Positions 50,140-59,669 of a stretch of 64,000 bases of DNA are shown in pieces. Both the position numbers and the translations under genes were made by a program. The stretch spans positions 2,294,001-2,358,000 of the forward strand of contig NZ_CP061714.1 in NCBI RefSeq assembly GCF_014764385.1. The letters run 5' to 3'. The notes under the pieces are model-generated. The model did no database searches and was not told where the DNA came from. It saw only the letters and a list, made by a program, of their open reading frames with translations. The stretch is from Luteimonas sp. MC1825 (GTDB lineage: Bacteria; Pseudomonadota; Gammaproteobacteria; Xanthomonadales; Xanthomonadaceae). How positions within the stretch are numbered: the stretch's first letter is position 1; each line of letters opens with the position of its first letter.

Positions 50140-50952
50140 ATGGGTTTCATGCAGGAGCTGCGCGGGCGATGGTCGACGTCGGGGTCGCTGGTCTGCGTGG
50201 GGCTGGATCCGGAGCCGGCGAGGTTTCCCGCGCGGTTTGCCGATGACGACGATGCGGTGTTCGCGTTCTGCCGCGACATCGTCGACGCCACCGCCGAGTT
50301 CGCCTGTGCGTTCAAGCCGCAGGTCGCGCATTTCTCGGCGCTCGCTGCAGAGGGCGCGCTGGAGCGGCTGGTCGCGCACATCCACGCGGTGCATCCCGGG
50401 ATCCCGGTGATCCTGGACGCGAAGCGCGGCGACATCGGTTCGACCGCACAGCGCTATGCGACGGAAGCCTTCGGTCGCTACGACGCCGATGCGGTCACGG
50501 TGAACCCGTACCTCGGTGGCGATTCGCTGCAGCCTTTCCTCGACCACGCCGATCGCGGCGTGGTGATCCTGTGCCGCACGTCCAACCCCGGCGCCGCCGA
50601 CCTGCAGGACCTGCCGGTCGACGGCAAGCCGCTGTACCAGCACGTCGCCGCCAGGGCCGCGCGCGACTGGAACGGCCATGGCAACGTGGCGCTGGTGGTG
50701 GGGGCGACCTGGCCGGAGCAGCTGGCCGAGGTACGCGCCATCGTCAGCGACATGCCGCTGCTGGTGCCCGGCGTGGGTGCGCAGGGCGGCGACGTGGAAG
50801 CGGTGGTGCGCAACGGTCGCAGCGCCGATGGCACGGGCCTGCTGGTCAGCTCGTCGCGGGCGATCCTCTACGCCTCGGCCGGCGACGACTATGCGGCTGC
50901 AGCCGCGGGCGCCGCGCGCACGCTGCGCGACGCGATCAACCGCCACCGCTGA
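50140..50952 (+). CDS. pyrF: Orotidine-5'-phosphate decarboxylase (type 2)
   Basis: A 270-residue TIM-barrel enzyme that decarboxylates OMP to UMP, the last step of de novo pyrimidine synthesis. VCVGLDPEP (18-26) and FKPQVAHFSA (58-67) are typical of the longer type 2 group. The catalytic DAKRGDIGSTA (93-103) contains the Asp-Lys-Asp network. AAAGGAAA precedes ATG 50140. It converges with pncB, with only 14 nt between the stops. Confidence 0.96.
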   Translation: MGFMQELRGRWSTSGSLVCVGLDPEPARFPARFADDDDAVFAFCRDIVDATAEFACAFKPQVAHFSALAAEGALERLVAHIHAVHPGIPVILDAKRGDIGSTAQRYATEAFGRYDADAVTVNPYLGGDSLQPFLDHADRGVVILCRTSNPGAADLQDLPVDGKPLYQHVAARAARDWNGHGNVALVVGATWPEQLAEVRAIVSDMPLLVPGVGAQGGDVEAVVRNGRSADGTGLLVSSSRAILYASAGDDYAAAAAGAARTLRDAINRHR

Positions 50953-50966
50953 GCGCGGCGGCCCGG

Positions 50967-52157
50967 TCAGCCGTCGCTGGCGGCCTCCGGCACCGCGAAC
51001 ACCTGGCGCAGGTAGCGCAGGTAGCCGGCGTCGTCGCACATGGTCTTGCCGGGCGAGTCGCTGAGCTTGGCCACCGGCTGGCCGTTGCAGCGGACCATTT
51101 TCAGCACGATCTGCAGTGGCACCGGGCCGACATCATTGGTGAGGTTGGTGCCGATGCCGAACGACATCCGGCAGCGGCCGCGGAAGTGTGCGTACAGCTG
51201 CATGACCAGGTCGATGTCGAGGCCGTCGCTGAACACCAGCGTGCGCGTGCGTGGGTCGATGCGCATGGCCTTGAGATGGGCGATGACGCGCTCGCCCCAC
51301 TCCACCGGGTCGCCGGAATCGTGGCGCACGCCGTCGAAGAGCTTGCAGAAATACAGGTCGAAATCGCGCAGGAACGCGTCCAGCCCGATGACATCGGTGA
51401 GCGCGATGCCGAGGTCGCCGCGGTATTCGCGCGCCCAGCCGTCAAAGGCGGCGACCTGCGAGTCGCGCAGCCGCGGACCCAGCGCCTGGTGCGCCTGCAG
51501 CCATTCGTGCGCCATCGTGCCCTGCGGCACCAGCGCGTGGCGGCGGGCGATGTCGACGTTGCTGGTGCCGGCGAATTTGACGCCCAGGCCGCGCGCCAGG
51601 CGCGGCACCACGGTGTCCTGCCAGTCGCGCGAATAGCGGCGCCGGGTGCCGAAGTCGGTGATGCGGCAGTCCTCGAAGCCGATGTCCTCATTGATGCGCG
51701 CGAGCTTGGCATCGAGCCGGCGCAGGCCCTCGGCGGTGTCGGCCGGTCCATGCGCGGCGCGGAACCAGACTTCGTTGACGATCGCCAGCAGCGGCACTTC
51801 GAACAGGATGGTGTGCAGCCACGGGCCGCTGATGGTGAGTTCGATCTCGCCCGGCACCGCGTCCGACGCCTGCAGCCGCACGTGCTTGCGGTCGAGCTGG
51901 AACAACCCGAGGAACTCCACGAAATCCGGCTTGATGAAGCGCAGCCCGCGCATGTAGTCGAGCTCCTCCCGGCTCAGCCGCAGCGCGCACAGCGCATCGA
52001 TCTCCGCCGAGATGGCGTCGATGTGCCGCGCCAGGTCGATGTCCGGCGTGCGGCATTTGAAGCGGTACTCGGCGTGCGCGGCGGGATGCTGGTGCAGCAC
52101 CGCCTGCATCATGGTGAACTTGTAGAGGTCGGTGTCGAGCAGCGACCGGATGATCAT
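50967..52157 (-). CDS. pncB: Nicotinate phosphoribosyltransferase
   Basis: A 396-residue enzyme of the NAD salvage pathway that makes nicotinate mononucleotide from nicotinate and PRPP. It starts [24 protein letters not shown], the family N-terminus, with [39 protein letters not shown] (the histidine phosphorylation region), and VRHDSGDP and FSDGLDID as PRPP-binding parts. ATG 52157 overlaps the stop of the upstream glycosyltransferase gene by 4 nt, an unexpected pairing. Confidence 0.96.
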   Translation of the reverse strand: MIIRSLLDTDLYKFTMMQAVLHQHPAAHAEYRFKCRTPDIDLARHIDAISAEIDALCALRLSREELDYMRGLRFIKPDFVEFLGLFQLDRKHVRLQASDAVPGEIELTISGPWLHTILFEVPLLAIVNEVWFRAAHGPADTAEGLRRLDAKLARINEDIGFEDCRITDFGTRRRYSRDWQDTVVPRLARGLGVKFAGTSNVDIARRHALVPQGTMAHEWLQAHQALGPRLRDSQVAAFDGWAREYRGDLGIALTDVIGLDAFLRDFDLYFCKLFDGVRHDSGDPVEWGERVIAHLKAMRIDPRTRTLVFSDGLDIDLVMQLYAHFRGRCRMSFGIGTNLTNDVGPVPLQIVLKMVRCNGQPVAKLSDSPGKTMCDDAGYLRYLRQVFAVPEAASDG

Positions 52158-53053
52158 GGCGTGTCCGCGCGCATGGCCGCCAGGAACACGGCCGGCAGGC
52201 GCGAGGCCCAGTGCAGCCAGACCGCCGCCCACACTGCCGCGCACACCACCCGGCCGCGCCGCGGCGCCTCGAAGCGCCTGAAATAGCGCCACAGGCCGCG
52301 GTGCTTGTGCCATTCCACGAAGCCGGGCCGCGCACGCGCGGACACGCCGCGCACATGCACCACGCGCACGTCATTGGCGACCGCGACCGTCGCGCCAGCC
52401 TCGCGCGCGCGCCGGCACAGGTCGAGGTCCTCGACGTGCAGGCGATAGCCGGCGTCGAAACCGCCGATGCGCGTGAAAAGCCGGCGCGGCAGCAGCATCA
52501 GAGCGCCGGACACGGCGTCGACCCGCTGCAGCACCTGCGCGGAATCGGGTACGACGTCCAGTGGCCGCCCGTGGCGCGCATGCAGCGGGCCGCGCAGCAT
52601 CGCCAGGAAGTCGGGATCGTTGCGGCGCGCGGCGCCGTCGCGCACCCCGTCCTCGTCGACCAGGTCGGCGCCGAGCAGCACGTCGCCTGCCGATGCGCCC
52701 ACGGACGCGTCGTCGCCGGCCAGCGCCTGCGCGTGCGCCAGCAGCCGCGCCAGCGAATCCGGCTCCAGCATGCAGTCGGGATTGACGAACGCCAGCCACG
52801 GCGCCGTGCTGTCCGCCGCGCCCTGGTTGCAGGCCACCGCGAAGCCGGGATTGTCCGGGTTGGCAACGAAGCGCACGCGCGGATCGGCGAGCGCGTGGCG
52901 CTGCACCACGACCAGGGTGCCGTCGCTGGAGGCGTTGTCGACCACGCGGATCTCGGCCACCGCGGCCGCCGCGCGCAGGCGCGCCAGGCAGGCATCGATG
53001 GTGCCGGTGCTCTGGTGGCTGACGACGATGGCGGCGATCACGGCGACGGTCAC
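52154..53053 (-). CDS. Glycosyltransferase family 2, rhamnosyltransferase-like
   Basis: A 299-residue GT2 enzyme. The strand [12 protein letters not shown] (35-46) and the metal motif NPDC (91-94, in [15 protein letters not shown]) are those of the WbbL/rhamnosyltransferase group. GALMLLPRR and [24 protein letters not shown] (about 182-215) supply the acceptor/catalytic region. A C-terminal aromatic, basic helix likely touches the membrane. GTG 53053 overlaps the gene upstream by 4 nt. It probably decorates a surface polysaccharide; no flippase or polymerase is adjacent. Confidence 0.85.
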   Translation of the reverse strand: MTVAVIAAIVVSHQSTGTIDACLARLRAAAAVAEIRVVDNASSDGTLVVVQRHALADPRVRFVANPDNPGFAVACNQGAADSTAPWLAFVNPDCMLEPDSLARLLAHAQALAGDDASVGASAGDVLLGADLVDEDGVRDGAARRNDPDFLAMLRGPLHARHGRPLDVVPDSAQVLQRVDAVSGALMLLPRRLFTRIGGFDAGYRLHVEDLDLCRRAREAGATVAVANDVRVVHVRGVSARARPGFVEWHKHRGLWRYFRRFEAPRRGRVVCAAVWAAVWLHWASRLPAVFLAAMRADTP

Positions 53054-53955
53054 GCCTCCGCCCGCTGACCCGTGGCGTCCGAAGCGGGCGACGCGTCCAC
53101 CGCGCCAACGGCCTGCGCCGCCGCGAACAGCTCGCGCTGCGCCGGAGGCTCCAGGCCTTCAAGCCGCCGGCCCAGCGCCGCGCGCTCGGCGTGCAGCGGG
53201 TCGTGCATCAGGAATTCGGCAAGCCGCGAATGCCAGCGCGGCCAGCGCGCGGCCAGCGCGTCGAGGTCGCCATCGGCCGGACCACCCTCGCCGCCGCGCG
53301 CGACAAACGCGGTCTCGCACAGCGCATTGCGCCAGCCGAGGCCGGACATGCGCAGCGACAGGTCGATCAACGCGGCGTACCACGAGGCGTAGCTGGCCGC
53401 ATCCAGCCCACCGGCGCGGCTGCGTGCGCGGCCACGCAGATAGACCGCGTGGTCGACCGCGGCGGGAAGCTCCGCGTGCGCCGGCGCCATGCCTTCGGCG
53501 GCGCGCGCCAGGCGCGCGAGCTCGCGCTCGTCGGGAAGCGCGGCGACCTCGCCGCTGCGCGGCCAGGCGGCGGTCTCGCCCGCGTTGCACCACGGCGTGG
53601 CGGTGGCGATGGAAGGATCGCGCGCGGCGCAGGCCGCAAGCTGCCTTGCCCAGCCGGGAGACGGCACGGCGTCGGCGGCGAGCACGATCACGTCGTCGTC
53701 GCCGCACGCGGCCAGCGCCTGGTCGATGTGCGCCACTTCGCCCAGGCGCCGCTGGCGGCGGGTGTATTCCGCCTGCAGGCGGGTGCGCGCCAGCCAGCGT
53801 TCGATGATGGCCAGGCCGCGCGGCCCGGCCTGCGCGTCATCGGCCAGCCACACCCGCGTGCCGGCGGGCGTGCCCGCCTCGAGTGCCGCAAGACAGGCAT
53901 CGAGCGCGTCGTCGTCGACCGCGACCGGCAGCAGCACGACCGGGAGTTCAGCCAT
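53050..53955 (-). CDS. Putative GT-A glycosyltransferase (divergent GT2-like)
   Basis: A 301-residue protein with a GT2-like N-terminal half: VVLLPVAVDDDALDACLAALE (4-24), a conserved acidic turn ADDAQAG, and LAADAVPSPGWARQL near residues 93-107 in the position of the DxD motif and following loop. The second half has WYAALIDLSLRMSGLGWRNALCETAFV, as in rhamnan/O-antigen transferases. Motifs are degenerate, so it may be a diverged or inactive partner of the adjacent enzyme. ATG 53955 was used (a GTG at 53964 is possible). It is coupled to the next gene by GTGA. Confidence 0.65.
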   Translation of the reverse strand: MAELPVVLLPVAVDDDALDACLAALEAGTPAGTRVWLADDAQAGPRGLAIIERWLARTRLQAEYTRRQRRLGEVAHIDQALAACGDDDVIVLAADAVPSPGWARQLAACAARDPSIATATPWCNAGETAAWPRSGEVAALPDERELARLARAAEGMAPAHAELPAAVDHAVYLRGRARSRAGGLDAASYASWYAALIDLSLRMSGLGWRNALCETAFVARGGEGGPADGDLDALAARWPRWHSRLAEFLMHDPLHAERAALGRRLEGLEPPAQRELFAAAQAVGAVDASPASDATGQRAEA

Positions 53956-53979
53956 GCCGGCCACCGACGCGGGCCATGC

Positions 53980-56202
53980 TCAGTCGCGTGACCGGTTGAG
54001 CGGCTCCAGCGCGCGGAAGCGACGGCCGTACTCGTCGGTCAGGTCGCGCGCGTCCTGCTGGTTGCGCACCAGCGTGGGCGTCATCAGCACGATGACTTCG
54101 CTGCGCGTGGTGTTGGAGCTCTGCCGGCCGAACAGGCCGCCCAGCACCGGGATGCGGCTCAGGCCCGGGAAGCCCAGCGAACCGCGCGTGGTGCTGTCCT
54201 GGATGAGTCCTGCCAGCATCACCGTGTCGCCGCTCTGCACGATGGCGTTGGTCTTCAGGCGGCGCGTGTCGATGCGCACGTTGCCGTTCTGGTCGGGCTG
54301 GCTGCCGGGGCTGCTGACCTCCTGGACGATGTCCAGGAACACGGTGCCGTCCCTGGTGACGCGCGGGCGCACCTTGAGGATGGTGCCGGTGTCGAGGTAC
54401 TGCACCTGGCTGTAGGAGCTGTCGCCGCCGAAGCCGGGGTTGACCGTGACCGACGAGATCGGGATGCGGCTGCCGACGTTGAGCGTGGCTTCGTAGTTGT
54501 TGCGCACCATCACCGACGGCGTCTGCAGCATCTGCACGTCGCTGACCTCGTCGAGCGCGCTGATGATCGCCGCCGCGTTGCGGCCGAGGAAGGTCCAGGC
54601 CAGGCCGGGGGCGACGCCGCCGGCCTGCGAACCGGTGACGTTGCCGGCGATCGCGCTCCAGGTCTCGCGGCCCACGGCGCTGGGCAGGCCGGCATCGGTG
54701 ACCGCGCGCTCGAAGAACCAGTTCACGCCGTAGCTGAGGTCGCCGCTGAGCGTGACCTCCACCACCTGCGCCTCGATGTGCACCTGCAGCGGCATGATGT
54801 CCAGGCGGTCGATGACCTGGCGGATCGAGCGCCAGGCCTGCCCGGTGGAGCGCACCAGCAGGGTGTTGGTCTCATCCACCGCCGACACGCCGACCTTGTC
54901 GCCGTCGACTTCCAGGGTGACGGCAGCGTTGCCACCGGTGCGCTCGCCGAGCGACAGCGATCCGCTGCCCAGCCCGCTGCCGCTACCGCTGTCGCCGCCG
55001 CTGCCACCGCTGAACGGATCACCGCCGACCTGCGCGGAACTGCCGCCATCCATGCCGCCATCGCGGATTTCGGTCGACTCCAGGCCGGGCATCAACGACG
55101 CGCCGGCGCGACCGCCCGAGCTGCCGCCACGGCTGCCATAGACTTCCGACAGGCGCTCGGCGAGGTCCTTGGCGGTGATGTACTTGAGCTCGTAGGAGAA
55201 CAGCTGCACGCCGCCACCGGCGCCATCGATGCGTTCGATCCACTGCTCGATCTGGCCCAGGTATTCCGGCTGCGAGGTGATCACCAGCACCGAGTTGGCC
55301 CCATCCAGCGGCATGAAGCGGAACATGCCCGCCACCGGCGACTTGCTCTGCTCGCCGAACACCTTCTCCAGGTCACTGACGACCTGCGCCGCCTTGCCGG
55401 CGACAAGCGGGAACACGCCCACCGACATGCCCGACAGCCAGTCGACGTCGAAGATCTCGATGGTGCGCAGGTAGTTCTCGAGTTCCTGGCGCGTGCCGGC
55501 GACGGTGATCACGTTGCGGCCGGAATCGACGCTGATGATCGCGTTGGCGCGCGCGTACGGCTTGAGCAGCTTCTCCATTTCGGCCGCGGAGATGTAGCGC
55601 AACGGCACGACCCGTGACTCGAAGCCGCGCGCCGCCGCCGCCGACCCGGTGCGCGGCGCGACCGCGCCGCTGGCCATGGCCTGGTCGGCGCCGACGATGT
55701 TGTAGCGGCCGTCGGCGTAGATCATGCGCGCGTTGTTCCAGCCCAGCACCATCTCCAGCAGGCTGAGCGCCTGCGCCGGGCTCACGGTCTTCGGCGTGGC
55801 CAGGGTCACGGTGCCCTGCACGCCCGGAGCGATCACGTAGTTCTGGCCGAGCATGTCGCCGAGGATCACCTTGATCACGGCATGCAGCGACTCGCCTTCG
55901 AAATTGAAGGTCGCCTCGCCGGTGCTGCCCGCCAGGTTGGGCGGCGCCGAGCGCGCCACCGACTGGTTGATGACGGTGCCGCTGCCGCGGTGGAGCTGCG
56001 CGCGCGGGCCGTCGGCAAGCGCCTCCTCCTGGATGCCGTCGACGCCTGCCTCCGCATCGCGCGGCACCCCGCCGACCTGCATGACCGGCCGTGGCAGCTG
56101 GGCATCGCGGCGCACGGTCGGGGCCGGCACCGTGGTGCAGGCGACAAGGACGGTGGCGAGGAGTGCCACCAGCGCGGGCTTGAGCATCGGGATCGGGGTC
56201 AT
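53980..56202 (-). CDS. xpsD: Type II secretion outer-membrane secretin XpsD
   Basis: A 740-residue secretin forming the outer-membrane gate for folded exoproteins. The N-terminus is a lipoprotein signal with lipobox LVAC. Periplasmic N0-N3 domains follow (starting near EATFNFEGESLHAVIKVILGD), with a Gly/Ser-rich insertion of about 60 residues (SGGSGGDSGSGSG-like) inside N3. The secretin core has VRNNYEATLNVGSRIPISS, SGDTVMLAGLIQD and VPVLGGLFG-type motifs. ATG 56202, 56211 and 56187 are possible starts. It closes the xps operon, as in Xanthomonas where xpsD is last. Confidence 0.95.
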   Translation of the reverse strand: MTPIPMLKPALVALLATVLVACTTVPAPTVRRDAQLPRPVMQVGGVPRDAEAGVDGIQEEALADGPRAQLHRGSGTVINQSVARSAPPNLAGSTGEATFNFEGESLHAVIKVILGDMLGQNYVIAPGVQGTVTLATPKTVSPAQALSLLEMVLGWNNARMIYADGRYNIVGADQAMASGAVAPRTGSAAAARGFESRVVPLRYISAAEMEKLLKPYARANAIISVDSGRNVITVAGTRQELENYLRTIEIFDVDWLSGMSVGVFPLVAGKAAQVVSDLEKVFGEQSKSPVAGMFRFMPLDGANSVLVITSQPEYLGQIEQWIERIDGAGGGVQLFSYELKYITAKDLAERLSEVYGSRGGSSGGRAGASLMPGLESTEIRDGGMDGGSSAQVGGDPFSGGSGGDSGSGSGLGSGSLSLGERTGGNAAVTLEVDGDKVGVSAVDETNTLLVRSTGQAWRSIRQVIDRLDIMPLQVHIEAQVVEVTLSGDLSYGVNWFFERAVTDAGLPSAVGRETWSAIAGNVTGSQAGGVAPGLAWTFLGRNAAAIISALDEVSDVQMLQTPSVMVRNNYEATLNVGSRIPISSVTVNPGFGGDSSYSQVQYLDTGTILKVRPRVTRDGTVFLDIVQEVSSPGSQPDQNGNVRIDTRRLKTNAIVQSGDTVMLAGLIQDSTTRGSLGFPGLSRIPVLGGLFGRQSSNTTRSEVIVLMTPTLVRNQQDARDLTDEYGRRFRALEPLNRSRD

Positions 56203-56212
56203 CGGCTGCATT

Positions 56213-57028
56213 CTAGGGAGTCTGGGCCGGCGGCGTGCCGTCCTGGGCCTGCTGGCGCAGGCGCGCGCGGCGGGCTTCGATGCGCTGGCGGATCGCCTCG
56301 ACCTGGGCATCCGGGGTCTGCACGCCGGGTTCGGGTGCCGGTGCCGCCCCGGCGGGCTGGCCGGCCTGCGGCACGGTCACCTCGGTGGGCGCGGGTGAGC
56401 TGGAGGTGGTCACGACCACCGGGCGGTTGCCGGGGCCCGGCCCGGCGACGGGAGGCACCGCCCCACCCGAGGCCGGCGACGCGGCGACCGGCGGCTGTGG
56501 CGCGGCTGACACCGTGGGCGCCTGGCCACCGACACCGTCGAATACCCGCAGCTCGAGGCTGCGGTCGCCTTCGGGGCCGCTGAACACGGCGCTGCGCGCG
56601 GCCACCGAGGCCAGGCGCCAGCCGGGCGCCGCCTCGGGTGCTTCGCCGACGCGCAGGCGCACCGACTCGCCGCCTCCACCGGGCTGCACGATGGCCATCT
56701 CCAGGCCCGGCGTCAGCAGCACGCTGGTCAGCACGAACTCGAACGCGACCGGCTCCTCTTCACCCTCGGGGTTGATGAAGAACGGCTGTGGCCGGCGGTC
56801 GGTGGTGAACAGCGGCCGGTCCCCGATCGCCGCATACAGCGGCAGCTCGCCAAGACGATCCTCGCCCGGCTCGACCACCGCCGGCAGCGCCTGCACCAGC
56901 GTCGGATCCGGCGGCAGGCGCTCGATGCGGCCGCCCAGGCCGAACAGTCCCAGCGCCCACAGGGTGAGCGCCCACAGCGCCACGCCGCCGAGCAGCCAGG
57001 TGCGTGCGCCGGCGTTCTCAGCGTGCAT
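56213..57028 (-). CDS. xpsN: Type II secretion protein XpsN (GspN/GspC-like)
   Basis: A 271-residue bitopic protein: N-terminal membrane helix (about 12-31), then a periplasmic domain with GELPLYAAIGDRPLFTTDRRPQPF, the short HR-like homology region that aligns with GspC, and a long proline/alanine-rich C-terminal tail (after residue 180) ending with a basic helix. XpsN bridges the inner-membrane platform to XpsD in Xanthomonas. ATG 57028 was chosen for the short cytoplasmic tail. It overlaps xpsM by 11 nt. Confidence 0.9.
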   Translation of the reverse strand: MHAENAGARTWLLGGVALWALTLWALGLFGLGGRIERLPPDPTLVQALPAVVEPGEDRLGELPLYAAIGDRPLFTTDRRPQPFFINPEGEEEPVAFEFVLTSVLLTPGLEMAIVQPGGGGESVRLRVGEAPEAAPGWRLASVAARSAVFSGPEGDRSLELRVFDGVGGQAPTVSAAPQPPVAASPASGGAVPPVAGPGPGNRPVVVTTSSSPAPTEVTVPQAGQPAGAAPAPEPGVQTPDAQVEAIRQRIEARRARLRQQAQDGTPPAQTP

Positions 57029-57650
57029 TGCCGACCTCCGCGCGTGCCGGCACGGCGGCCTGCGCACGCAGGTAGCCGTAGAGGTCGAAGGTCACGTCCA
57101 GGCCGGAGCCCTGCCCGCCGCTGCCGCCGGCGGCGAAGAACTGCCGCTGCACCAGCACGTTGAGGTTGTCGACGAACAGCCGCGGCGCGCCGCTTTCCAG
57201 CGAGTGCAGCACCGCGGCGAGTTCGGGGTTGCCGCAGCGCAGGCGCACCTGCACCACCGCGCGCGGAAAACGCCCCTGGCGCGGATCGGTCATCGGCGAG
57301 CGGTTGCTGATCGCGCAGCTGCGGTTGCCCGGACTCGCCTCGGCGACCGCGGTCTCCAGTCGCTGCACCAGCGCCGCGGTGGCGAGTTCGGTGCTGCGCT
57401 CGGCCATGAAGCCGGGCACGCGCCCGGCCAGCGCCTGCGCCTCGGCCAGCCTGGCCTGCACGTCGGGGGCCTGTGCGAGTTCCATGCGCACGCGCACGTC
57501 GCGTTCCTGCAGGGCGGCGATGCGCGCACCCACCTCCCGCATCGGTGCCGTCCACCACGGGTGCACCAGCAGCAGGTAGGCCAGCGCCAGCAGCGCCGCA
57601 AGGATCGCGAGCGCCAGCCAGCGGTCGCGGTCAGGGATTGCTTCGCGCAT
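57018..57650 (-). CDS. xpsM: Type II secretion platform protein XpsM (GspM)
   Basis: A 210-residue protein with one N-terminal membrane helix (about 12-30), a coiled coil (33-75) and a small periplasmic ferredoxin-like domain. It stabilises XpsL in the inner-membrane platform. The family is low-complexity in sequence; position between xpsL and xpsN, size and topology support the call. ATG 57650 (MREAIPDRDRW) was chosen; ATG 57668 would add six residues. It overlaps xpsL by 20 nt. Confidence 0.88.
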   Translation of the reverse strand: MREAIPDRDRWLALAILAALLALAYLLLVHPWWTAPMREVGARIAALQERDVRVRMELAQAPDVQARLAEAQALAGRVPGFMAERSTELATAALVQRLETAVAEASPGNRSCAISNRSPMTDPRQGRFPRAVVQVRLRCGNPELAAVLHSLESGAPRLFVDNLNVLVQRQFFAAGGSGGQGSGLDVTFDLYGYLRAQAAVPARAEVGNAR

Positions 57651-58818
57651 TGGCAGCCTCCGTGTCACCGGCGGCTGCGGCGGCCGGCACGTCGGCGACG
57701 GCGAGTTCGGCGGTCAGCGTGAAGCGGTCGCGGCCGCTGCGCGGATCGGGTTGCAGCGCGCCGGCGAGCGCCGGCGAACGCCACAGCGGCGACCCTTCCA
57801 GGCGCTGCACCAGCGACGAGGCCTCGCTGCTCAAGCCGATCAGCAGGATCCGCGTGTCTTCGATCGACAGTTTCTCGATATAGGTGCTGTCGGGCAGGCG
57901 GCGCGAGAGTTCGTCCAGCACTTCGACCGTGGTCGGGCGGGCGGCGCGCGCGGATGACAGGAAGGCCATGCCTTCGACCAGGTCGACCAGTTCCTTCTTT
58001 TGCGCCGCGGCGCCGCGGGCGCGGATCGCGGCCTGTTCGACTTCGGCCTCGAAGACATCCGCCGCCAGCTGGCGGTTGGCCAGCACCTGCCACAGGCCGG
58101 CGGCAAGCGCGATCACCGCCACCGCGCCCAGGGCCAGGTTCCAGGCCATCCACGGATCGGCGCGGCGCACGCGGCGCGCGCCCGGCAACAGGTTGACGCC
58201 CAGCCCGCCGCCGAGGTCGTCGGCAACGTCGACACCGGTCAGGGTGCCTGCGAGCGGACCCAATGCGGCCAGCCGTGCCTCCAGCAGGTGCCTCGGCACC
58301 ACCACCAGCTCGGTCTCCAGCTGGCCGTCGCCGCGGCGCGCGACCACGCGCGCGTCGTATTCCACATCCGCCAGCGGGAATGGCGTCTGCCGTTCCACCT
58401 CGAAGCCCATCACCTCGCGCAGGCGCTCGGCGGCGGCGGCGGGCAGCGGCAGGCGGCGGCGCAGCACGTCGCCGGCCGGCAGCAGCAGCCAGCGCGGCAG
58501 CTCGGCGACACGCTGCGCGAGCAGCGGGGCGAGCGGATCGTCGCCACTGCCGGTGACGGCGAACGGCGGCAGCTCGGCGACCGCACGCACCGCGTCGCCG
58601 CGATCCATCGACAGCCGCAGGCCATCGGCACTGGCTGCCAGCAACAGGCGTTCGTGCGCCAGCCCGAACAGCTCGCGCAGGCGCGCCGGCAGCCAGGTCG
58701 CAAGCGCCTGCGTCCACCAGCTCCAGAATCCGGCGACGCCGGGGCGCAGCGATCCCCCCATGCGCCCGAGGCGCTGGCGGATTGGCGTGCTGTCAGCGGT
58801 GGGTTCGACGGCAGACAT
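57631..58818 (-). CDS. xpsL: Type II secretion platform protein XpsL (GspL)
   Basis: A 395-residue protein: cytoplasmic actin-like domain (about 20-205) that recruits the ATPase XpsE, a transmembrane helix (about 222-242, LALGAVAVIALAAGLWQVL), then a coiled coil and a periplasmic ferredoxin-like domain. MGFEVERQTPFPLADVEYDARVV is the PilM/GspL-like signature. ATG 58818 shares a base with the xpsK stop (TGATG). Composition is uniform with its neighbours. Confidence 0.9.
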   Translation of the reverse strand: MSAVEPTADSTPIRQRLGRMGGSLRPGVAGFWSWWTQALATWLPARLRELFGLAHERLLLAASADGLRLSMDRGDAVRAVAELPPFAVTGSGDDPLAPLLAQRVAELPRWLLLPAGDVLRRRLPLPAAAAERLREVMGFEVERQTPFPLADVEYDARVVARRGDGQLETELVVVPRHLLEARLAALGPLAGTLTGVDVADDLGGGLGVNLLPGARRVRRADPWMAWNLALGAVAVIALAAGLWQVLANRQLAADVFEAEVEQAAIRARGAAAQKKELVDLVEGMAFLSSARAARPTTVEVLDELSRRLPDSTYIEKLSIEDTRILLIGLSSEASSLVQRLEGSPLWRSPALAGALQPDPRSGRDRFTLTAELAVADVPAAAAAGDTEAANARSNP

Positions 58819-59669
58819 CAGCGCGGAGTGGCTCCTTCTTCCCATCGCAATGGGGTGTAGGCCGATCCCGGCACCCCGCTTCCACCTACACGGATTACCG
58901 CCCGCAGCACGGCCTGGCGGCCATCTGCGAGCCGTGCGCGGCTGTCGATACTATACGTGCCGCTGCCGCCGCCAAGCAGGCTTTCGGCCTGTGCCGCGCC
59001 GCCGGATTCGCGCGTGGCGAGCATCATCGCCGGGTCGACACCCAGCGCCGTGAGCACCTCGGCGCTGGCGAAGCGCTGGTCGGGCTGCTCGAGGCCGCTG
59101 AACACCGACAGGTGCGGCGCGGCCAGCGCGTACAGCGCCGGCGTCATGCCCAGCACCTGCTCCACTTCCGCGATGGTGTCGAACGGCGCGTCCTTGGCGC
59201 CATAGGGCAATCCGGCGGCGGCATACTGGCCGTCTTCGGCACCGCCCGCGGGCTGGGTCAGCGCGTCGTCGTCGCGCCAGTCGACGATCGCCGCGGCCAC
59301 CGCGTCGGCCTGCGACGGTTCGGCCCCCAGCGCGCGGAACAGCCCCGCCAGCAGTGTCAGGTCGGCGGCGTTGAGGTCGATCTTGGCGGACTCGTCGACG
59401 ATGCGCAGCTCCACGTCGGCGCCGGCGAAGCGCCAGCGGTAGGCGCGGCCGTCGGCCAGCCACGCGCGGCCCGGCTCCGGGTCCTGCAGGCGCACCAGCG
59501 CGTACTCCAGCCCGGCACGCGCCGCCGATTCGGCGGCCACCGCGCCGTGCAGCACGCGGCCCTGCATGTATTCGATGCGGGCGGTGGTCGCATACGCGCC
59601 CACCAGCGCGGCCAGCAGGGCGACCAGCCACATCACCAGCACCAGGGCGACGCCGCGTTGTGCACCCAT
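58818..59669 (-). CDS. xpsK: Type II secretion minor pseudopilin XpsK (GspK)
   Basis: A 283-residue large minor pseudopilin thought to cap the pseudopilus tip. The N-terminal leader is very short (MGAQRG), followed by VALVLVMWLVALLAALVG, in which the Glu5 of other pseudopilins is replaced, as is normal for GspK. DESAKIDLNAADLTLLAGLF and FDTIAEVEQVLGM are the helix-hairpin and calcium-domain regions of the family. PilD should cleave after Gly. ATG 59669 touches the xpsJ stop. Confidence 0.92.
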   Translation of the reverse strand: MGAQRGVALVLVMWLVALLAALVGAYATTARIEYMQGRVLHGAVAAESAARAGLEYALVRLQDPEPGRAWLADGRAYRWRFAGADVELRIVDESAKIDLNAADLTLLAGLFRALGAEPSQADAVAAAIVDWRDDDALTQPAGGAEDGQYAAAGLPYGAKDAPFDTIAEVEQVLGMTPALYALAAPHLSVFSGLEQPDQRFASAEVLTALGVDPAMMLATRESGGAAQAESLLGGGSGTYSIDSRARLADGRQAVLRAVIRVGGSGVPGSAYTPLRWEEGATPR

